DNA of 64,000 nt from Comamonadaceae bacterium (lineage in GTDB: Bacteria > Pseudomonadota > Gammaproteobacteria > Burkholderiales > Burkholderiaceae_C): assembly GCA_947451385.1 (NCBI GenBank), contig CANFYZ010000005.1, positions 1 through 64,000 of the forward strand, written 5' to 3'. This document shows, piece after piece, positions 42,549-52,688 of this stretch (within the stretch, counting starts at the first letter, position 1; each line of letters begins with the position of its first letter). The translations under genes were made by a program, and so were the position numbers. Under the pieces are notes generated by a model. That model searched no databases, was not told the origin of the DNA, and saw only the letters and a program-made list of their open reading frames with translations.

Positions 42549-44939
42549 ATGACCACACTTTTTGCGAAAGATGCCCTTGTGGTGCCCTTCGAGTTGCTGC
42601 GCATGTCCGATGTGGACGCCGTCGGTGGCAAAAACGCCAGCTTGGGCGAAATGATTTCGCAGCTGCCTTCGGGGGTGCGGGTTCCCACGGGTTTTGCGAC
42701 CACGGCCCATGCCTTCCGGCAGTTTTTGAATTTTGAGGGCCTCAATGACCGCATCAACGCCTTGTTGGATGCTTTGGACACCGACGATGTCCGTGCGCTG
42801 GCGGCTGTCGGTGCCCAGATCCGTGGCATGGTCGAGGCGCAGCCGTTTCCGGCCGATTTGGAGCAAGCCATCCGTGCGGAGTTCCAACGTTTTTCCAGCG
42901 GCAATGAGCAAGCGTCCTTCGCGGTGCGTTCTTCGGCCACGGCAGAGGACTTGCCCGATGCGTCTTTTGCCGGTCAGCAAGAAACCTTTTTGAATGTGGT
43001 CGGCATTGACGATGTGCTACACAAAATGAAAGAAGTGTTTGCCTCTCTCTACAACGACCGGGCCATCAGCTACCGGGTGCACAAAGGTTTTTCTCACGCA
43101 GACGTGGCCTTGTCGGCCGGTGTGCAGCGCATGGTGCGCTCCGATTTGGGCGCGGCAGGTGTCATGTTCACCATCGACACCGAGTCTGGCTTTGAAGATG
43201 TGGTCTTCATCACGTCCAGCTACGGTTTGGGCGAGACGGTGGTGCAGGGGGCGGTCAACCCGGACGAGTTTTATGTGCACAAACCCATGTTGGCGGCCGG
43301 CAAGCGCGCCGTCATCCGCCGCAGCTTGGGCTCTAAATTGATTCAGATGGTGTTTGCCACACCGGAAGCCAAAGCCGCCAGCGGCCGTTTGGTGGAAACC
43401 ATCGATGTGCCGACCGAACAGCGCAATCGCTACTCCTTGAGCGATGCCGATGTCGAGCAACTGGCGCACTATGCCCTGGTCATCGAAAAACACTATGGCC
43501 GTCCCATGGACATTGAGTGGGGCAAGGATGGTACCGATGGCTTGCTCTACATCTTGCAGGCGCGGCCTGAAACGGTGAAGAGCCAGGCCAAAGGCACAGC
43601 CGAGTTGCGTTACAAACTCAAAGGGCAGGGCACAGTGTTGGCCGAAGGACGTGCCATTGGCCAGAAGATAGGAACCGGCTCGGTGCGGTTGGTGCATCAC
43701 ATCAGCGAAATGGACCAGGTTCAAGCGGGTGATGTGTTGGTGACCGACATGACCGACCCGAATTGGGAACCGGTGATGAAGCGCGCCAGCGCCATCGTTA
43801 CCAACCGAGGCGGACGCACCTGCCACGCGGCCATCATCGCCCGTGAGTTGGGGATTCCCGCGGTGGTCGGTTGTGGTGATGCCACCGAGCGTTTGAAAGA
43901 CGGCACCTTGGTGACCGTGAGCTGCGCCGAAGGCGATACCGGTCACATCTATGACGGTTTGATTGAAACCGAAGTCTCTGAAGTGCAGCGCGGCACCATG
44001 CCGGAAATTGCCACCAAGATCATGATGAACGTCGGCAACCCCCAGCTGGCTTTTGACTTTGCGCAGCTGCCCAACGCGGGTGTGGGCTTGGCGCGTTTGG
44101 AGTTCATCATCAACAACAACATCGGCGTGCACCCCAAGGCCATATTGGACTATCCGAACATCGATGTAGATTTGAAAAAAGCGGTGGAATCGGTGGCCCG
44201 GGGCCACGCGTCTCCCCGTGCTTTTTATGTCGACAAAGTGGCCGAAGGGGTGGCCAGCATCGCAGCAGCCTTTTGGCCCAAGCCGGTGATCGTGCGTTTG
44301 TCGGATTTCAAGAGCAACGAATACCGTAAATTGATTGGCGGCAGCCGCTACGAGCCTGAGGAAGAAAATCCGATGTTGGGTTTCCGGGGTGCCGCGCGCT
44401 ACATCAGTGCCGATTTTGGTGAAGCCTTTGCCATGGAATGCGAAGCGCTCAAGCGGGTGCGTGGCGATATGGGATTGACCAATGTGCAAGTCATGGTGCC
44501 TTTTGTCCGAACATTGGGACAGGCTGAGCGCGTCACCCAATTGTTGGCCGCGCATGGCCTGCAGCGCGGCAAAGACGATCTCAAGTTGATCATGATGTGC
44601 GAAGTGCCCAGCAACGCCATCTTGGCGGCGCGTTTCCTGGAATTCTTTGACGGCTTTTCGATCGGCTCGAACGACTTGACCCAGTTGACGCTGGGCTTGG
44701 ACCGCGACTCCGGGCTGGAACTGCTGGCGGTGGATTTCGACGAACGAGATCCTGCGGTGACCGCTTTGATCAGCCAGGCGATTCAGGCTTGCCTGTCGCA
44801 AGGCAAGTACATTGGCATTTGCGGCCAAGGTCCCAGCGACCACCCCGACTTTGCCAAATGGCTGATGGCGCAAGGCATCAGCTCGATCTCCCTCAACCCG
44901 GACACGGTGGTTTCGACCTGGACCCAATTGGGCCGCTGA
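42549..44939 (+). CDS. ppsA: phosphoenolpyruvate synthase
   Basis: [54 protein letters not shown]; start moved to ATG at 42549. Confidence 0.97.
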   Translation: MTTLFAKDALVVPFELLRMSDVDAVGGKNASLGEMISQLPSGVRVPTGFATTAHAFRQFLNFEGLNDRINALLDALDTDDVRALAAVGAQIRGMVEAQPFPADLEQAIRAEFQRFSSGNEQASFAVRSSATAEDLPDASFAGQQETFLNVVGIDDVLHKMKEVFASLYNDRAISYRVHKGFSHADVALSAGVQRMVRSDLGAAGVMFTIDTESGFEDVVFITSSYGLGETVVQGAVNPDEFYVHKPMLAAGKRAVIRRSLGSKLIQMVFATPEAKAASGRLVETIDVPTEQRNRYSLSDADVEQLAHYALVIEKHYGRPMDIEWGKDGTDGLLYILQARPETVKSQAKGTAELRYKLKGQGTVLAEGRAIGQKIGTGSVRLVHHISEMDQVQAGDVLVTDMTDPNWEPVMKRASAIVTNRGGRTCHAAIIARELGIPAVVGCGDATERLKDGTLVTVSCAEGDTGHIYDGLIETEVSEVQRGTMPEIATKIMMNVGNPQLAFDFAQLPNAGVGLARLEFIINNNIGVHPKAILDYPNIDVDLKKAVESVARGHASPRAFYVDKVAEGVASIAAAFWPKPVIVRLSDFKSNEYRKLIGGSRYEPEEENPMLGFRGAARYISADFGEAFAMECEALKRVRGDMGLTNVQVMVPFVRTLGQAERVTQLLAAHGLQRGKDDLKLIMMCEVPSNAILAARFLEFFDGFSIGSNDLTQLTLGLDRDSGLELLAVDFDERDPAVTALISQAIQACLSQGKYIGICGQGPSDHPDFAKWLMAQGISSISLNPDTVVSTWTQLGR

Positions 44940-44961
44940 CCGGCGCACCCCCGCGCAGCCC

Positions 44962-47070
44962 ATGATTTCACTGCAGCCACGTTCCCCGTATGCCGCCTAC
45001 CGCTGGCGGCTGCACCGGAATGTGGCTTTGTATGTGCTGACGCTGCTGGGCCTCTTGGCGTTGATGGCTTGGGCGGAAAATCAGGGCCTGTCCCGCAATT
45101 GGATCGGCCCGATTTTCTTATTCGCCACGGTCATGATGTATGCCCTGATCGGGATTTCTGGGCGGACCACCGAGGCGCCTGACTATTTTGTGGCCGGCCG
45201 CCGGGTCCCGGCCATGTACAACGGCATGGCCACCGCGGCCGATTGGATGAGCGCAGCCTCCTTCATCAGTCTGTCTGGCGCGTTGTATTTGCAGGGCTTT
45301 TCGGGGGCCGGCACACAGCCCGGTGGCTTGGCTTATGTGATGGGTTGGACCGGGGGCTTTTGCCTGGTGGGCTTGTTGATCGCACCCCGGCTGCGTGAAA
45401 TGCGCTTGTACACCTTGCCCGATTTTTTTGGCGTGCGTTACGGTGGTCACTGGCCCCGGTGGCTGGCGGCTTGGGCGGCGGTGTTGTGTTCCTTCACCTA
45501 TGTGGTGGCGCAAATTTATGGCATCGGTCTGATCGCATCACGCCTGACCGGTGTGCAATTTGAGATCGGTATTTTGCTGGGCTTGGGCGGTGTGTTGCTG
45601 TGCTCTTTTTTGGGGGGGATGCGCGCCATCACCTGGACGCAGGTCGCTCAGTACATCATTTTATTGCTGGCGTTTTTATTGCCGGTGTCTTGGCTGGCCT
45701 ACAAGCAGTTGGGCACGCCCTTGGCCATGACGGCCTACGGTGAACAGCTCCCCAAAATTGCCGCGCTGGAGCAAAAATTGATTTTTGATCCGGCAGAAAT
45801 TGAAGTGCGTGATGCGTTTTACTACCGCGCTAAAAATTACGAGTACAAGCTGCAGAACATTGAATCGTCTTTACGCAAAGAGCGTGAAGACCTGGAAAAC
45901 CAGCTGCGCACACTCAAAGCACAGTCTGCCGATTTCGCGCTGATAGCACAGACCCGGCGCGAGTTGTTGGCCCTCCCCAAAGATGCCGCCACCGCGCGTG
46001 AGCAGTGGACCCGCGCCATGCAAGACAATTTGGCGCGTGCCCAACCGCTCTCCGGGCTGCCTGTGCATGCGCAAGCTTTTCAGGGCGATCCGAAAGGAGA
46101 ACCAACCCAACAAGCGGCGTTTGAGACATCACGGCTGAATTTTTTAGCCTTGATTTTTTGCCTGATGGTGGGGACAGCGGGTTTGCCCCATTTGCTGACC
46201 CGTTACTACACCACGCCCAGTGTGGCTGAGGCAAGGCAGTCGGTGGCATGGTCGCTGTTTTTCATTGCGCTCTTGTATTTGAGTGCGCCGGCATTGGCCG
46301 TGTTGGTCAAGTTCGAGGTCATGAACAATTTGGTGGGCAGCAGTTTTGACTCCCTGCCGCACTGGATCGCCCAATGGGCGCGCGTAGACACCGCGCTGGT
46401 GCAGGTCTCTGATGTGAACGGCGACCACACCTTGCAATTTGGTGAGTTGCGACTGGGTGCCGACATGATCATGTTGGCCACACCCGAATTGGGCGGCATG
46501 CCCTTTGTGGTCTCCGGTTTGGTAGCGGCAGGCGGATTGGCGGCCGCGCTGTCTACAGCCGATGGCTTGTTGCTCACCATCAGCAATGCGCTGGTGCATG
46601 ATTTGCATCCGCGTCAGGCCAAGGGCTTGAAGACACCGGAGCAGCGGGTGATTTTGTCCAAGTTTGCTTTGTTGGCTGTCGCCATGCTGGCGGCTTTGGT
46701 GGCCGCTTGGAAGCCGGCGCAAATTCTGGCCTTGGTCTCCGCCTCTTTTTCGTTGGCGGCCGCCGCGTTTTTCCCTGGCATGGTGTTGGGGATTGTCTGG
46801 AAGGGGGCCAACCGGGCGGGCGCGGTCAGCGGCATGCTGGCGGGGCTGGGGGTGACTGTTTTCTATATGTTCATCAACGCACCTTTTTTGCGTGCCGCTT
46901 GGGGTCTGGACCCTCAGTCGGGTCTGTGGTTTGGTATCCAGCCCATTTCAGCAGGGGTCTTTGGTGTGCCTGTGGGTTTCTTGGTCACCGCCGTGGTCAG
47001 TGCCTTGACTCTTTCGTTGCCACATTCGTCGCCAAACCGAGTGCCTTCAGACACCTATCCAGGCTTGTAA
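44962..47070 (+). CDS. sodium:solute symporter (VC_2705-like subfamily) with coiled-coil insert and EF-hand-like loop
   Basis: 702 aa; YFVAGRRVPAMYNGMATAADWMSAASFI, GLVAAGGLAAALSTADGLLLTISNALVHDL; insert ALEQKLIF...RKEREDLENQLRTLKAQ. Confidence 0.88.
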   Translation: MISLQPRSPYAAYRWRLHRNVALYVLTLLGLLALMAWAENQGLSRNWIGPIFLFATVMMYALIGISGRTTEAPDYFVAGRRVPAMYNGMATAADWMSAASFISLSGALYLQGFSGAGTQPGGLAYVMGWTGGFCLVGLLIAPRLREMRLYTLPDFFGVRYGGHWPRWLAAWAAVLCSFTYVVAQIYGIGLIASRLTGVQFEIGILLGLGGVLLCSFLGGMRAITWTQVAQYIILLLAFLLPVSWLAYKQLGTPLAMTAYGEQLPKIAALEQKLIFDPAEIEVRDAFYYRAKNYEYKLQNIESSLRKEREDLENQLRTLKAQSADFALIAQTRRELLALPKDAATAREQWTRAMQDNLARAQPLSGLPVHAQAFQGDPKGEPTQQAAFETSRLNFLALIFCLMVGTAGLPHLLTRYYTTPSVAEARQSVAWSLFFIALLYLSAPALAVLVKFEVMNNLVGSSFDSLPHWIAQWARVDTALVQVSDVNGDHTLQFGELRLGADMIMLATPELGGMPFVVSGLVAAGGLAAALSTADGLLLTISNALVHDLHPRQAKGLKTPEQRVILSKFALLAVAMLAALVAAWKPAQILALVSASFSLAAAAFFPGMVLGIVWKGANRAGAVSGMLAGLGVTVFYMFINAPFLRAAWGLDPQSGLWFGIQPISAGVFGVPVGFLVTAVVSALTLSLPHSSPNRVPSDTYPGL

Positions 47071-47079
47071 AGACTGGGC

Positions 47080-47085
47080 TATAAT
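47080..47085 (+). promoter_or_regulatory. -10 element (TATAAT) for the rpsF operon
   Basis: Perfect TATAAT just downstream of the symporter stop codon. Confidence 0.5.
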
Positions 47086-47100
47086 CTGAGGCTTCGCCTT

Positions 47101-47129
47101 GCTGCACCCCGTCAGACGCCGGGGGCAGC
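47101..47129 (+). promoter_or_regulatory. candidate rpsF leader hairpin (S6:S18-type position)
   Basis: GCTGC-A-CCCC / GGGG-GCAGC stem enclosing GTCAGACGCCG. Confidence 0.45.
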
Positions 47130-47146
47130 TTTACCAATCTTTTGGG

Positions 47147-47155
47147 TTATCCACA
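47147..47155 (+). promoter_or_regulatory. perfect DnaA-box consensus
   Basis: TTATCCACA directly abutting the rpsF Shine-Dalgarno AAGGAG. Confidence 0.5.
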
Positions 47156-47165
47156 AGGAGTTTGA

Positions 47166-47531
47166 ATGCGTCATTACGAAATCATATTGCTGATCCACCC
47201 GGATCAAAGCGAACAAGTTCCAGCCATGCTGGAGCGCTACAAGGGCATGATCACCGCTGGCGGTGGCAAGATCCACCGCGTTGAAGATTGGGGCCGCCGT
47301 CAGTTGGCTTACCAAATCAACAAGCTCGGTAAAGCCCATTACCTGTGCGTGAACATTGAAGCCGATCAGGCCGTGATGGCCGAGTTGGAGCATGCGTTCA
47401 AGTTCAACGACGCCGTGTTGCGTCACCTGACCGTCTCCAAGAAGAAAGCCGACACTGCACCTTCATCCATGATGAAAACAGTGGAGCGTGAAGAAGCCCG
47501 CAAAGCCCAACAAACCGAATTCGCGGGTTGA
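47166..47531 (+). CDS. rpsF: 30S ribosomal protein S6
   Basis: [34 protein letters not shown]. Confidence 0.98.
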   Translation: MRHYEIILLIHPDQSEQVPAMLERYKGMITAGGGKIHRVEDWGRRQLAYQINKLGKAHYLCVNIEADQAVMAELEHAFKFNDAVLRHLTVSKKKADTAPSSMMKTVEREEARKAQQTEFAG

Positions 47532-47549
47532 TCGTCGACTTTTGAAAGC

Positions 47550-47837
47550 GTGAACCGCACTGACTTGACCGCTGGCATCGCAGAACTTCAAGCGCTGCGT
47601 TACACCCCGGCAGGTTTGCCCGCCCTGGACATGCGACTCGAACACGAGTCCACGGTACAGGAAGCCGGTCAGGCCAGACAAGTCAAAGCCACGGTGAAAG
47701 CCGTGGCCTTGGGTGCGGTGGCAGAGCGAATCCAAAAGCAGCCTTTGGGCAGTATTTGGCGGTTCAGCGGCTTTCTAGCGACACCCCGGAACGGCAAAAG
47801 TGTTGTTCTTCATATTCAAGAGTTTCAGCAAGATTAA
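47550..47837 (+). CDS. priB: primosomal replication protein N
   Basis: OB-fold pattern [19 protein letters not shown], position between rpsF and rpsR; GTG start. Confidence 0.93.
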   Translation: MNRTDLTAGIAELQALRYTPAGLPALDMRLEHESTVQEAGQARQVKATVKAVALGAVAERIQKQPLGSIWRFSGFLATPRNGKSVVLHIQEFQQD

Positions 47838-47851
47838 TTTCAGGAGGCCCC

Positions 47852-48133
47852 ATGGCCACATTTAAAAAATTCAACAAAGATAAGCGCCCTAAACGCAATA
47901 CCCAATCCCTGCTGTTCAAGCGCAAGCGTTTTTGCCGCTTCACAGTGACAGGTGTCGAAGAGATCGACTACAAAGATGTCGACACGCTGCGTGATTTCAT
48001 TGCCGAAAACGGCAAGATCATTCCTGCTCGCTTGACTGGCACCCGCGCCATTTACCAGCGCCAGCTCAACACCGCCATCAAACGCGCTCGCTTTTTGGCC
48101 ATGTTGCCTTACAGCGACCAGCACAAAGTTTAA
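47852..48133 (+). CDS. rpsR: 30S ribosomal protein S18
   Basis: [49 protein letters not shown]. Confidence 0.98.
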   Translation: MATFKKFNKDKRPKRNTQSLLFKRKRFCRFTVTGVEEIDYKDVDTLRDFIAENGKIIPARLTGTRAIYQRQLNTAIKRARFLAMLPYSDQHKV

Positions 48134-48144
48134 GGAGTCCGACC

Positions 48145-48597
48145 ATGCAAATTATTCTGCTCGAAAAGGTCGTGAACCTGGGTAATCTGGGCGATATCGT
48201 CAAAGTCAAAGACGGCTATGCACGCAACTTCTTGATCCCCAGCGGTCAAGCCCGCCGTGCCACCGAAGCCAACAAGGCCGAGTTTGAAGCTCGCCGCGTG
48301 GAGTTGGAAAAAGCTGCCGCTGCCAAGTTGGCCGAAGCCCAAGCACAAGCCGAAAAAATGGCGGGCTTGGTGGTCAAGTTGACCCAAAAAGCCGGTGTCG
48401 ATGGTCGTTTGTTCGGTTCCGTGACCAATCACGACATCGCCGACGAAATGACCAAGCAAGGCTTTGCATTGTCTAAAGCCCAAATCCGCATGCCTCATGG
48501 CCCGATAAAGACGGTCAGCGAGTCCAGCGTGTCTGTGTCTTTGCACACGGACGTGTCTGTGGAAATCACAGTCGCTGTCTACGGCGAAACCGCTTAA
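48145..48597 (+). CDS. rplI: 50S ribosomal protein L9
   Basis: [32 protein letters not shown]. Confidence 0.98.
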   Translation: MQIILLEKVVNLGNLGDIVKVKDGYARNFLIPSGQARRATEANKAEFEARRVELEKAAAAKLAEAQAQAEKMAGLVVKLTQKAGVDGRLFGSVTNHDIADEMTKQGFALSKAQIRMPHGPIKTVSESSVSVSLHTDVSVEITVAVYGETA

Positions 48598-48616
48598 TAC
48601 GCGTTTTCTCCAAGCC

Positions 48617-48654
48617 AAGCCGCCGGGTCGTCAAGACGTGGCGGCTTTTTCTTT
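48617..48654 (+). terminator. terminator after rplI
   Basis: AAGCCGCC...GGCGGCTT followed by TTTCTTT. Confidence 0.8.
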
Positions 48655-48671
48655 GCCCCAGCTGGGTCAAC

Positions 48672-48712
48672 TTATGCACGCCATTTCACCGTTTACCCAC
48701 GGGTTATGCACA
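48672..48712 (+). promoter_or_regulatory. DnaA-box-like cluster upstream of dnaB
   Basis: TTATGCACG (48672-48680), TTACCCACG (48693-48701), TTATGCACA (48704-48712). Confidence 0.4.
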
Positions 48713-48772
48713 GGCTTGTCCCGTGACTTGTGGCGCATGTCTGCGTAAGATGGCTGAAACTCTAAAACCACC

Positions 48773-50197
48773 ATGTCGGCTGTTTTTTCCACTGAATTGT
48801 CAGATTCCACATTGAACTCCTCCCTTGACAGTCAGGTCGCGCAACTGCGTGTGCCGCCCCATTCGATCGAGGCCGAGTCCAGTGTGTTGGGCGGTCTCTT
48901 GTTGGACAACCAGGCCTGGGACCGGGTGAATGACTTGTTGGTGGAAAATGATTTTTACCGGCATGAACACAAGCTGATTTTCACGGCGGTAGGGGCTTTG
49001 ATCAATGCCTCCAAACCTGCCGATGTGATCACCGTGTTTGAGCATTTGCAAAACCAAGGATTGGCCGAAGGGACGGGCGGGCTGAGCTATTTGAACTCGC
49101 TGGCCCAGTACGTGCCCAGTGCCAGCAATATCCGCCGCTATGCCGAGATCGTGCGTGAGCGCGCCATCTTGCGCAAACTGGTGACGGCGAGCGATGAAAT
49201 TGCTACCAATGCGTTCAATCCGCAGGGGCGGGCGGTCGACAAAATCTTGGACGAAGCCGAACAGAAAATCTTCCATATCGGCGAAGAGGGCTCACGCAAC
49301 AAACAAGGTTTTCAGTCGATGGACACCCTGGTCATCGAGTTGATGGACCGGGTGCAAGAGATGGCGGACAACCCGAACGACATCACCGGGGTGCCCACAG
49401 GCTTTTATGACTTGGACCGCATGACCTCTGGCTTGCAAGCCGGCGATTTGGTGGTGTTGGCGGCGCGTCCCTCGATGGGGAAAACCGCGTTTGCGGTGAA
49501 CATCGCGGAGCACGTCGCCTTGAACGAAGGCTTGCCCGTCGCGGTGTTCTCCATGGAGATGGGGGCCTCGCAATTGGCCGTGCGTGTGGTCGGCTCGATC
49601 GGCCGCATTGACCAAGGCCATTTGCGCACCGGCAAGCTGACCGACGAAGAATGGCCGCGCTTGGCCGATGCGATAGAGCGTTTGCGCACCGTGTCCTTGC
49701 ACATCGATGAAACCCCGGGTCTGACGCCCAGTGAATTGCGCGCCAATGCCCGTCGGTTGGCGCGTCAATGCGGCAAGCTGGGTCTGATTGTGGTGGACTA
49801 TTTGCAGCTCATGAGCGGCTCCACCACCGGCGGCGACAACCGCGCCACCGAGTTGGGTGAGATTTCGCGTGGACTGAAAATGCTGGCCAAGGAGCTGCAA
49901 TGCCCTGTCATCGCCTTGTCTCAGCTCAACCGCAGCGTGGAACAGCGCACCGATAAGCGGCCGATGATGAGCGATTTGCGCGAATCGGGGGCCATTGAAC
50001 AAGACGCCGACATCATCATGTTCATTTACCGGGACGATTACTACAACAAGGATTCCAAGGATCCGGGTGTGGCAGAAATCATCATCGGTAAACAACGCAA
50101 CGGCCCCACCGGGACCGTGCGCCTGACCTTCTTGAAACCGCTCACACGCTTTGAAAGCATGGCCAGCGGTGGCATGGACCACTCCGGGGACTACTGA
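48773..50197 (+). CDS. dnaB: replicative DNA helicase
   Basis: VPPHSIEAESSVLGGLLLDN, AARPSMGKTAFAVNIAEH, DYLQLMSG; no intein seen. Confidence 0.98.
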   Translation: MSAVFSTELSDSTLNSSLDSQVAQLRVPPHSIEAESSVLGGLLLDNQAWDRVNDLLVENDFYRHEHKLIFTAVGALINASKPADVITVFEHLQNQGLAEGTGGLSYLNSLAQYVPSASNIRRYAEIVRERAILRKLVTASDEIATNAFNPQGRAVDKILDEAEQKIFHIGEEGSRNKQGFQSMDTLVIELMDRVQEMADNPNDITGVPTGFYDLDRMTSGLQAGDLVVLAARPSMGKTAFAVNIAEHVALNEGLPVAVFSMEMGASQLAVRVVGSIGRIDQGHLRTGKLTDEEWPRLADAIERLRTVSLHIDETPGLTPSELRANARRLARQCGKLGLIVVDYLQLMSGSTTGGDNRATELGEISRGLKMLAKELQCPVIALSQLNRSVEQRTDKRPMMSDLRESGAIEQDADIIMFIYRDDYYNKDSKDPGVAEIIIGKQRNGPTGTVRLTFLKPLTRFESMASGGMDHSGDY

Positions 50198-50221
50198 GCC
50201 CCCGAAATCTCAGTTAAAGCC

Positions 50222-51874
50222 TCAGAGCACTTCGCTGGCAAAGTCCGCCAAGCGCGAGCGCTCGCCGCGGGCTAAGGTGATGTGGCCGCCGTGGGCCCAG
50301 CCCTTGAAGCGGTCCACCGCATAGGTCAGGCCAGAAGAGCCTTCCGTCAAATACGGCGTGTCGATTTGCGCCAAATTACCCATGCAAATGATTTTGGTGC
50401 CCGGGCCCGCGCGGGTGATCAGGGTTTTCATTTGCTTGGGCGTCAGGTTCTGCGCCTCGTCAATGATCACGTACTTGTTCATGAAGGTGCGACCCCGCAT
50501 GAAGTTCATGCTCTTGATCTTGATGCGGCTGCGGATCAATTCGTTGGTGGCCGCACGCCCCCATTCACCGGCATTGCCGCCATCGCCTTTGGCCAGAAAC
50601 TCCAGGTTGTCGTCCAGCGCGCCCATCCAAGGGCCCATTTTTTCTTCTTCGGTGCCAGGCAAGAAACCGATGTCCTCGCCCACGCTCACGGTGGCGCGGG
50701 TCATGATGATTTCGGTGTAACGACGGTCGTCCAAGACTTGGGTCAAACCCGCCGCCAAGGCCATCAGGGTCTTGCCGGTACCGGCTGTGCCGGCCAGTGT
50801 GACAAAGTCCACTTCGGGATCGGTCAACAGGTTCATGGCGAAATTTTGTTCGCGGTTGCGGGTGGTGACGCCCCAGACTGCATTCTTCAGGTGGGTAAAG
50901 TCTTTCAGCGTGCGCAATACGGCAGTCTTGCCGCGAATTTCGGTCACCCGTGCGTACAGGCTGGGCTCGCCCGGCGCCTCCAGGAAAACAAATTGATTGA
51001 TCAGCAGGCTCGGCACGATCGGCCCCGTGATGCGGTAGAAGGTGTGGCTGCCTTGTTGCCAGCTCTCCACCGCTTTGCCATGGCGTGACCAAAAATCGGA
51101 GGGGAGTGCCATCACGCCGGCATACAACAGGTCGCCGTCTTCCAGCACCTTGTCGTTTTGGTAGTCTTCTGCGGCCAACCCCAGGGCGCGGGCTTTGACT
51201 CGCATATTGATGTCTTTGGAGACCAAGACGACTTCACGCGGCGCATGTTTTTTGCCCAGCGCCTGGACCACGCCCAAAATCTGGTTGTCCGCCTTGCCTT
51301 GCGGTAGGCTGGTGGGCAGGTTGGCGTCCAGCACTTGGGTCTGAAAGAACAGTTTGCCGGAGGCATCCACATGGCCGGTTCCCGCGAGCAGCAAGCCCTG
51401 GCTGATGTCGGTCCCTTGCGCTGCCAGCGCGTCCAAGGAACGGCTGGTTTGGCGGGCGTTGCGAGCCACTTCGGTCATGCCTTTTTTGTGCCCGTCTAAT
51501 TCTTCCAGCACGATCATGGGCAGATACACATCGTGTTCTTCAAATCGGAACAAGCACATGGGGTCGTGCATCAGCACATTGGTGTCCAACACAAACAACT
51601 TGGTGGGCCCCGATTTTTTAGCTTTGGGTTTGCGTGTGCTGCCAGATTTGACTTGTTTGTCTGAGGTGCCGCCCGTCGCCGTGGGGGTCTCGGTCAATGG
51701 GGGTGTTGGACGGATTTTCTTTTCAATGCGTTTGGTTTCAATTTGAATCACTGCCGCGGCTGGGGCCTGAGTTGAAGGAGAGGCCTTCGTGTCATGTTTG
51801 TCTGCTTGAACATGTGAACCGGCAGCGGTAGAGAGGAGGGTGGCGCGTTGTGTCGGTGCGGGAGGCAAGGGCAT
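50222..51874 (-). CDS. PIN-PhoH fusion protein (PhoH2-like)
   Basis: PIN domain KLFVLDTNVLMHDP; PhoH ATPase AGTAGTGKTLMALAAGL, VIIDEAQNLTPKQMKTLITR. Confidence 0.94.
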   Translation of the reverse strand: MPLPPAPTQRATLLSTAAGSHVQADKHDTKASPSTQAPAAAVIQIETKRIEKKIRPTPPLTETPTATGGTSDKQVKSGSTRKPKAKKSGPTKLFVLDTNVLMHDPMCLFRFEEHDVYLPMIVLEELDGHKKGMTEVARNARQTSRSLDALAAQGTDISQGLLLAGTGHVDASGKLFFQTQVLDANLPTSLPQGKADNQILGVVQALGKKHAPREVVLVSKDINMRVKARALGLAAEDYQNDKVLEDGDLLYAGVMALPSDFWSRHGKAVESWQQGSHTFYRITGPIVPSLLINQFVFLEAPGEPSLYARVTEIRGKTAVLRTLKDFTHLKNAVWGVTTRNREQNFAMNLLTDPEVDFVTLAGTAGTGKTLMALAAGLTQVLDDRRYTEIIMTRATVSVGEDIGFLPGTEEEKMGPWMGALDDNLEFLAKGDGGNAGEWGRAATNELIRSRIKIKSMNFMRGRTFMNKYVIIDEAQNLTPKQMKTLITRAGPGTKIICMGNLAQIDTPYLTEGSSGLTYAVDRFKGWAHGGHITLARGERSRLADFASEVL

Positions 51875-51911
51875 GAATCAGGGCCTTTGAGTTAGAAAAA
51901 ATTCAATAGAA

Positions 51912-51955
51912 AAACAAAAAAGCCGCATGGAGACCCAGGCGGCTTTTGGAGGTGT
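51912..51955 (-). terminator. terminator downstream of bcp
   Basis: Minus strand AAAAGCCGCC...GCGGCTTTTTTGTTTTT. Confidence 0.75.
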
Positions 51956-52024
51956 AAGTGTCGAACTGAAGGTCAACGGCATGAAAACATTATGCACGAG
52001 TCCTGTGTCAGTTCCATCAGCTGA

Positions 52025-52525
52025 TCAGGCCGTGGTGGTGGCACTGGCAGAGGCCGATTTTTTCAAATCTTTCACGGCCTTGAGGACTTCTTCAACATGG
52101 CCTGGGACTTTGAGGCCGCGCCATTCTTGTTTCAGCAAGCCATCGGCGCCGATCAAAAAGGTGCTGCGCTCAATGCCTTTGACTTTTTTGCCGTACATGA
52201 TTTTGTTTTTGACCACGCCGAACATGTGGCACATTTTTTCTTCGGTATCGGCAATCAATTCAAAGGGCAATTCCAGATTAGCTTTGAATTCATCGTGCGA
52301 CTTCATGTTGTCGCGGGATACGCCAAAAACTGTGGCGCCGGCCTTGGTGAATTCTTTGAATTTGTCGCGAAACTGCATCGCTTCGGTGGTGCAGCCAGGC
52401 GTGTTGTCTTTGGGGTAAAAATACAAAATCAGCGTTTTGCCATGGTGCGAAGTGTTGGACACTTTCAAACCACCGGTGGCGTTCGCTTCAAATTCAGGGA
52501 GGGGTTTGTTGACAACGATCGCCAT
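52025..52525 (-). CDS. bcp: peroxiredoxin (BCP/PrxQ family)
   Basis: LILYFYPKDNTPGCTTEAMQFRDKFKEF. Confidence 0.95.
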   Translation of the reverse strand: MAIVVNKPLPEFEANATGGLKVSNTSHHGKTLILYFYPKDNTPGCTTEAMQFRDKFKEFTKAGATVFGVSRDNMKSHDEFKANLELPFELIADTEEKMCHMFGVVKNKIMYGKKVKGIERSTFLIGADGLLKQEWRGLKVPGHVEEVLKAVKDLKKSASASATTTA

Positions 52526-52688
52526 AAGAATTTATTCTCGGGTAACAGAGTGAGGCCAGTACAAAGCAGGTCAGCCTGAGGCAAAACAATCATTGGGCAG
52601 GCAATCCAGTATTTTAACCTAAAGCGCCGCAATGCCCCTTTAAAACACCTTTTTCCCCACGGATCTGGGTTTTTTAAAGCTGAAATGC

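Noticed and set aside
43017-44963. 648-aa minus-strand ORF antisense to ppsA
   Set aside because: Same codon-bias artefact; no recognisable domain and complete overlap with ppsA.
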